From Paraferrimonas sp. SM1919 (GTDB taxonomy: Bacteria > Pseudomonadota > Gammaproteobacteria > Enterobacterales > Shewanellaceae), in contig NZ_WINH01000009.1 of the NCBI RefSeq assembly GCF_010993985.1, forward strand, positions 90,378 through 154,377: a stretch of DNA of 64,000 nucleotides, given 5' to 3'. The position numbers and the translations under genes were made by a program. Below the pieces are notes generated by a model. The model had not been told where the DNA came from, made no database searches, and worked only from the letters and a program-made list of their open reading frames with translations. Position 1 is the first letter of the stretch; each line of letters starts with the position of its first letter. Shown in pieces: positions 60,516 to 64,000 of this stretch.

Positions 60516-60545
60516 AAAAGCCTCCAATAATGGAGGCTTTTTTAT
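60516..60545 (-). terminator. Terminator of glk
   Basis: Stem AAAAGCCTCCA / TGGAGGCTTTT with loop ATAA and long T-runs on both strands, so it may work in both directions. It begins about 20 bp after the glk stop codon. Confidence 0.88.
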
Positions 60546-60562
60546 CAATTAATGAGTATCAA

Positions 60563-61549
60563 TTATTCACTGGCTAAAAACGCTGCTGCGCCAATAAGTG
60601 CCGCACTGTCGCAAAGATTTAGGTGAACAGGGATATCTTTGACAAAGTGGCTCATAATGCCCTTATCATCGAAGTTGTGATTAAACTTGGAAGCCTTAAA
60701 AAACTCCACAAAGCGTGGCAATACCCCACCACCTATCATCACACCACCTTTAGCACCTTGGGTAAGTGCGATATTACCGGCAACCATACCGAGCCAATCG
60801 CAAAATAAATTCAGTGTCTGTAAACAGATATCATCTTCACCAGATAACGCTTTAGTCGACACATCCGCCGAGGTGTAATCTTTAGCATCTAACCCTTGTG
60901 CTGCGGCGACGCCTTTATATAGTAAAGCTAAGCCAGTTCCCGAGAGTAAGTGTTCAACAGAAACAACTTGGTGTTGAGTTTGAGCATACTGTAACACTTT
61001 AAATTGCAGCTCATTAACAACTGGAATATTAACATGGCCACCCTCACAAGCCACCACTTGGAAGGAATCTTTGGTTGGCACTAATTGAGCAACACCAAAC
61101 CCAGTACCTGGACCAATGGCTGCAATAGGTGCAGTTGGATCAGCTTCACCAGATTTAATTTCAACAATTTGATCAGCAGGTAGGAAGGGGCCAGAGAAAG
61201 CAAAAGCGGCAAAATCGTTTAATAACTCACAACGGTCTAATTCAAACTGCTGTTCAAGTTCACTAACTGAAAAATTCCAACCCAAGTTGGTCACATTGGC
61301 CTGCCCTTGTTTAATTGGACCAGCCACAGCAATCGATACTTTTTTACAAGCTTGTAATGATTCATCACTAATATATTGCTTCAATACATCCTGTAAAGAG
61401 GCAAACTCAGCGCTTGGATATGTTTGGCGTTGCACCAGCTTAATATTATTAATGTCACCATCTACTAACACCGCTAATGCAAATCTAGCATTAGTGCCAC
61501 CAACATCTGCCACTATGATGGCATTTTCATCGATCATCATCATTTCCAT
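60563..61549 (-). CDS. glk: Glucokinase
   Basis: ATP-dependent hexokinase of 328 aa (E. coli Glk 321 aa) that phosphorylates glucose to glucose 6-phosphate. It has the phosphate-binding loop VADVGGTNARFALA, the catalytic-region LLNDFAAFAF, AIGPGTGFGVAQL, CEGGHVNIP and the C-terminal GGVMIGGGVLPRFVEFFKAS. The start is uncertain within MEMMMID: the first ATG (61549) lacks a Shine-Dalgarno, while the later ATGs have GGAA upstream. It is divergent from a LacI-family gene that probably controls it. Confidence 0.95.
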   Translation of the reverse strand: MEMMMIDENAIIVADVGGTNARFALAVLVDGDINNIKLVQRQTYPSAEFASLQDVLKQYISDESLQACKKVSIAVAGPIKQGQANVTNLGWNFSVSELEQQFELDRCELLNDFAAFAFSGPFLPADQIVEIKSGEADPTAPIAAIGPGTGFGVAQLVPTKDSFQVVACEGGHVNIPVVNELQFKVLQYAQTQHQVVSVEHLLSGTGLALLYKGVAAAQGLDAKDYTSADVSTKALSGEDDICLQTLNLFCDWLGMVAGNIALTQGAKGGVMIGGGVLPRFVEFFKASKFNHNFDDKGIMSHFVKDIPVHLNLCDSAALIGAAAFLASE

Positions 61550-61573
61550 AAGATTATTCGAGAGTACCTAAAT

Positions 61574-61594
61574 AAGCTTCAGTAATTGAAGCTT
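61574..61594. promoter_or_regulatory. Inverted repeat between glk and the LacI-family gene
   Basis: Perfect AAGCTTCA-GTAAT-TGAAGCTT (8-5-8), 24 bp upstream of the glk start. Its size and place suit an operator for the neighbouring LacI-type protein, though it could also form a hairpin in the glk leader. Confidence 0.5.
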
Positions 61595-61687
61595 TTTGAA
61601 CTTAAATTTTGCTTGTTTTATTGGTGCCAGAGGATAACATGAAATATTGCTTCTGATAGATTTTTTTTGTTAACTATAGGTAAATTA

Positions 61688-62704
61688 ATGCGCGCCAAAG
61701 TCACATCATTCGATATCGCTGAAAAAGCTGGTGTGTCCCAGTCAACCGTATCGCGAGCACTCAGTGACTCTCCCCTTGTTAGTCTCGAAACAAAAGCCCG
61801 TGTTCATGCTGCTGCCAAAGAGCTAAACTATAAAGTCGATAAAAATGCCAGTAATCTAAGACGCCAATCCAGTAACACCATTGCCTTACTATTATTCGAA
61901 GAAAGTTCATCCGGCACTGACTCTATCAACCCTTTTTACCTTTCTATGCTAGGCGCCATTACCCGTGCCTGCTCAAACCAAGGCTATGATTTATTAGTCT
62001 CTTTTCAGGAACTTGGCACAGACTGGTTCAGTGAATACGAAGATGCTCACAAGGCCGATGGGTTAATATTATTAGGTTATGGTGGCTACTTAGATTACCA
62101 GCAAAAGTTAGTCGAGCTCGAAAACCAAGGCACCCACTTTGTTCGCTGGGGCGACACCTCCACTACAGCTCCAGGGATCACCATAGGCTGTGACAACTTT
62201 GAGGGTGGCCGCCAAATAAGCGAGCATTTACTTGAGCGTGGGCGTAAACAAATAGCCTTTATTGGTGACATTTCAGACGACTCACCGGAATTAAAACAAC
62301 GTTATCTGGGGTACCAAAAAACCCTAAATGACAATGGTTTGCATTGTGCACAAAGCCTGCAGTTTAATGCTGAAGTAACTGAACACTCTGGATACCTAGC
62401 CACTAAAAAGTTAATAGCATCAGGGCAGAGCTTTGATGCTGTGTTTGCAGCCTGTGATTATATTGCCCTTGGCGCAATGCGCGCACTGCAGGAGTCTGGC
62501 TATACCATCCCAACGGATGTTTCAGTGGCTGGCTTTGATGATGTGGCGATTGCTAAGCACAGCCGCCCTGCTCTGACAACAGCCATTCAAGATCCTAATG
62601 AAGCGGGTAAGCGGATGGTCAAAACGTTACTCAAACTGATCCGTAATGAACCATGCCAAAGTCATACTTTAGAAACACGCTTAGCAATTAGAGGAAGTTG
62701 CTAA
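61688..62704 (+). CDS. LacI-family transcriptional regulator
   Basis: A 338-aa regulator with the LacI helix-turn-helix (about residues 5-50: TSFDIAEKAGVSQSTVSRAL, then the hinge helix) and a periplasmic-binding-protein-like effector domain (FEGGRQISEHLLERGRKQIA, VSVAGFDDVAIAKHSRP, typical of the family). The ATG at 61688 with AGG upstream is preferred to a TTG at 61667. It is divergent from glk, so it probably responds to a sugar and controls glk. The effector is not identifiable by eye. Confidence 0.92.
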   Translation: MRAKVTSFDIAEKAGVSQSTVSRALSDSPLVSLETKARVHAAAKELNYKVDKNASNLRRQSSNTIALLLFEESSSGTDSINPFYLSMLGAITRACSNQGYDLLVSFQELGTDWFSEYEDAHKADGLILLGYGGYLDYQQKLVELENQGTHFVRWGDTSTTAPGITIGCDNFEGGRQISEHLLERGRKQIAFIGDISDDSPELKQRYLGYQKTLNDNGLHCAQSLQFNAEVTEHSGYLATKKLIASGQSFDAVFAACDYIALGAMRALQESGYTIPTDVSVAGFDDVAIAKHSRPALTTAIQDPNEAGKRMVKTLLKLIRNEPCQSHTLETRLAIRGSC

Positions 62705-62809
62705 ATTCTTTGGCTCCGCTTTAGCACGCCACTTCTTGACTACAGGAGATGCTTCGCCCTACTGTTCGTTTACGAATACTCAATCGATTTCTTTCCGTAT
62801 TCAAGCATT

Positions 62810-63460
62810 TTATTTAAGCAAATGCCCAGTCTTCACTAGGATGATGGTTTCTTCTTCTACAAAGGGGAAATGCTGACTTAAGTGAGGACTGCGGATCCAA
62901 GTGCCCTTAGGGTATAGCCCATGCTCGTCTTGGAAAGTACCGCTTAATACAAATATCTCTTCACCACCAAAATGGCTATGGGGTTGAAACCTTTCACCAG
63001 CAGGCCACTTTACTAACGCCACATTCTCATATTTAAAGTTATGCAATGGCATTACCTGTAAACCGCCTATACCTTGGTGCCATGCTTGAGTATTGGTATT
63101 GATGCGAACCGACCACTCATCCAATTCATCAAACTGATTGAGCTTAACTAAAATAGTGCAACCTTGCTTACTAAAAGGTTGGTGGCTTGAACCTGGTGGA
63201 TTGCGTAAATACGTGCCCGCAGGGTAATCCCCATGCTCATCACTAAAAACCCCCTCAAGCACAAAGATTTCTTCACCTAAAGGATGATTATGTGGTGCAA
63301 AATAAGAATTTGGCTCGTATTTAACCACAGAAGTCACATGGCCATGCTCTGCCGCTTCACGCTCTAGTGGCTTTCTAAGTACCCCTTGGGATGGGCTTGT
63401 TACCCAATCCATGTTTTGGGTTTCAACGACCAACTTCTTATTGAAGTCCATGTTAAGCAT
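62810..63460 (-). CDS. ChrR-like bicupin protein
   Basis: A 216-aa protein with two cupin domains (about 30-110 and 125-210). They carry similar metal-site patterns: PHNHPLGEEIFVLEGVFSDE with a later His in GSSHQPF, and PHSHFGGEEIFVLSGTFQDE with LSQHFPF. This is the cupin type found in the C-terminal part of ChrR anti-sigma factors, here without the zinc-binding anti-sigma domain, so it is not expected to bind a sigma factor. AGGAAAACTT precedes the ATG. Substrate unknown. Confidence 0.85.
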   Translation of the reverse strand: MLNMDFNKKLVVETQNMDWVTSPSQGVLRKPLEREAAEHGHVTSVVKYEPNSYFAPHNHPLGEEIFVLEGVFSDEHGDYPAGTYLRNPPGSSHQPFSKQGCTILVKLNQFDELDEWSVRINTNTQAWHQGIGGLQVMPLHNFKYENVALVKWPAGERFQPHSHFGGEEIFVLSGTFQDEHGLYPKGTWIRSPHLSQHFPFVEEETIILVKTGHLLK

Positions 63461-63529
63461 AAGTTTTCCTATAAGGTGATTTGATGGTTTAATGGATTAA
63501 CTCTCAATTCAATTAAGACCATCGAATAT

Positions 63530-63772
63530 ATGAAGAATGACGATAAACTTATTCTACTGCTAAAAGTATCTATTGGATTAGGATTTTTGCTAATTTGTAT
63601 TGGCATTTACTTTCATTTGTATAGCGGCGCTATAAAAGCTATGGGGGTCACCGGCATTATCATCAGTGCAGTTTTTGTTGCGGTGGGTATGGTGCTATCT
63701 TTACCAACAAAGATGTACCTAACGTTTCTGTTAATGAAAAATGAAACTAACAGTAATCATCACAAAAAGTAA
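63530..63772 (+). CDS. Small hypothetical two-helix membrane protein
   Basis: An 80-aa protein with two hydrophobic segments (about 7-27 and 37-57), a charged N-terminus (MKNDDK) and a polar His/Asn/Lys tail. I do not recognise the family. The Shine-Dalgarno is weak. It is divergent from the bicupin gene and lies just before an insertion-sequence end. Confidence 0.6.
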   Translation: MKNDDKLILLLKVSIGLGFLLICIGIYFHLYSGAIKAMGVTGIIISAVFVAVGMVLSLPTKMYLTFLLMKNETNSNHHKK

Positions 63773-63783
63773 TTAGGTAACTT

Positions 63784-63936
63784 TGTCCACTTCCCCTAAA
63801 CTGAGACATTGATTAAGTAGAGTTTTCTGACAAAGTAATGTTAGGAGGCACTATGAAAAAGTCACGATTCACAGATACCCAAATTATCAGCATTTTAAAA
63901 GAAGCTGACTCGGGCATGAAGGTTGTAGTGGCATAG
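63784..63936 (+). mobile_element. 5' end of an IS3-family element, interrupted
   Basis: The non-coding start (TGTCCACTTCCCCTAAACTG and following, from about 63784) leads to an AGGAGG-preceded ATG and an IS3-type OrfA start. The element breaks off after about 25 codons, where unrelated sequence begins. Confidence 0.65.
63853..63936 (+). pseudogene. IS3-family transposase OrfA, N-terminal fragment
   Basis: Encodes MKKSRFTDTQIISILKEADS followed by GMKVVVA and a stop, 27 residues. The first 24 or so match the helix-turn-helix start of IS3-type OrfA proteins (normally about 90-100 aa). The last few codons belong to inserted sequence, so the gene is truncated. TTAGGAGG lies upstream of the ATG. 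Confidence 0.75.
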
Positions 63937-64000
63937 TTAATTTGGCCACCTGATTAGAGGTGTTAAAATACACCTCATAGCATAACAGGTGACACTATGA
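63929..64000 (+). mobile_element. Probable left end of a second insertion sequence (runs off the window)
   Basis: From the point where OrfA similarity stops, a new sequence starts TGGCATAG. It contains an inverted repeat GAGGTGT-TAAAAT-ACACCTC (63957-63976), possible promoter boxes TTGGCC and TAAAAT, and ends with an ATG at 63997 that may be a transposase start. The element family cannot be told from this much. Confidence 0.45.

Larger units (their letters stand above)
60252..60562. other. 311-bp region upstream of the giant operon
   Basis: No gene is seen. It contains the promoter region of the giant operon (minus strand) and the glk terminator. An unusual C-rich patch (CCGCCCCCCTTT on the plus strand near 60304-60315) lies about 55 bp upstream of the giant start, inside the likely 5' leader. 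Confidence 0.45.

Noticed and set aside
62810..63460. ChrR anti-sigma factor
   Set aside because: Only cupin domains are present; the N-terminal zinc-binding anti-sigma domain and a linked rpoE-type gene are absent.

Overview
The window is chromosomal DNA of a low-to-mid-GC marine-type gammaproteobacterium, most likely Alteromonadales and Shewanella-like. The pointers are psrA next to fadE, radD next to grxA, a canonical ybgC-tolQRAB-pal-cpoB operon followed by lysine tRNA genes, motY divergent from rnt, grxD divergent from sodB, and a polar-flagellum MotY. This placement is inferred from gene order and protein resemblance; no search was run.

Layout. 1-3064: the fatty-acid regulator psrA and fadE in one minus-strand operon, with a PsrA-type palindrome just upstream. 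3239-5313: radD and grxA (+). 5403-5847: four tRNA-Lys(UUU) genes in 123-bp tandem units (-). 5985-11065: the Tol-Pal envelope operon (-). 11464-14460: motY (-), then rnt and a Na+/H+ antiporter-family gene (+). 14732-17444: sucCD and grxD (-). 17650-18234: sodB (+). 18480-19205: a SapC-family gene (+). 60563-62704: glucokinase (-) divergent from a LacI-family regulator (+). 62810-63772: a bicupin (-) and a small membrane protein (+). The right edge holds a 5' piece of an IS3-type element that seems to be interrupted by a second element.

The outstanding region is 19223-60251. One minus-strand operon encodes an 11,381-residue repetitive surface-type protein (one 34-kb ORF). It is followed, with 79 bp, 3 bp, -8 bp and -4 bp spacing, by a protein joining two GAF-like domains to an HlyD-type adaptor, a PqqD-like/M50 site-2-protease/HlyD fusion, a shortened SecA paralogue, and a small secreted HlyD-type adaptor. 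The giant protein starts with a basic, Phe-rich leader and an LEPR-XLL-type motif (IEPRLLLSAD), continues with thousands of residues of beta-helix-like repeats, then Calx-beta-like segments, RTX-type calcium repeats, three DUF11-like repeats and a TPGFWK domain. No ABC transporter, TolC or TpsB is encoded here. The operon therefore reads as a dedicated export machine for one giant protein, in which a SecA-like motor and a leader-reading membrane protease may take the place of a type I ABC exporter. This mechanism is inference. The gene content, order and motifs are seen directly.

The other genes are housekeeping: beta-oxidation, DNA repair, redox control, envelope integrity, the TCA cycle, RNA processing and sugar phosphorylation. 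The convergent SapC gene is worth noting because its family is named after an S-layer-associated protein and it abuts the giant surface-protein operon.
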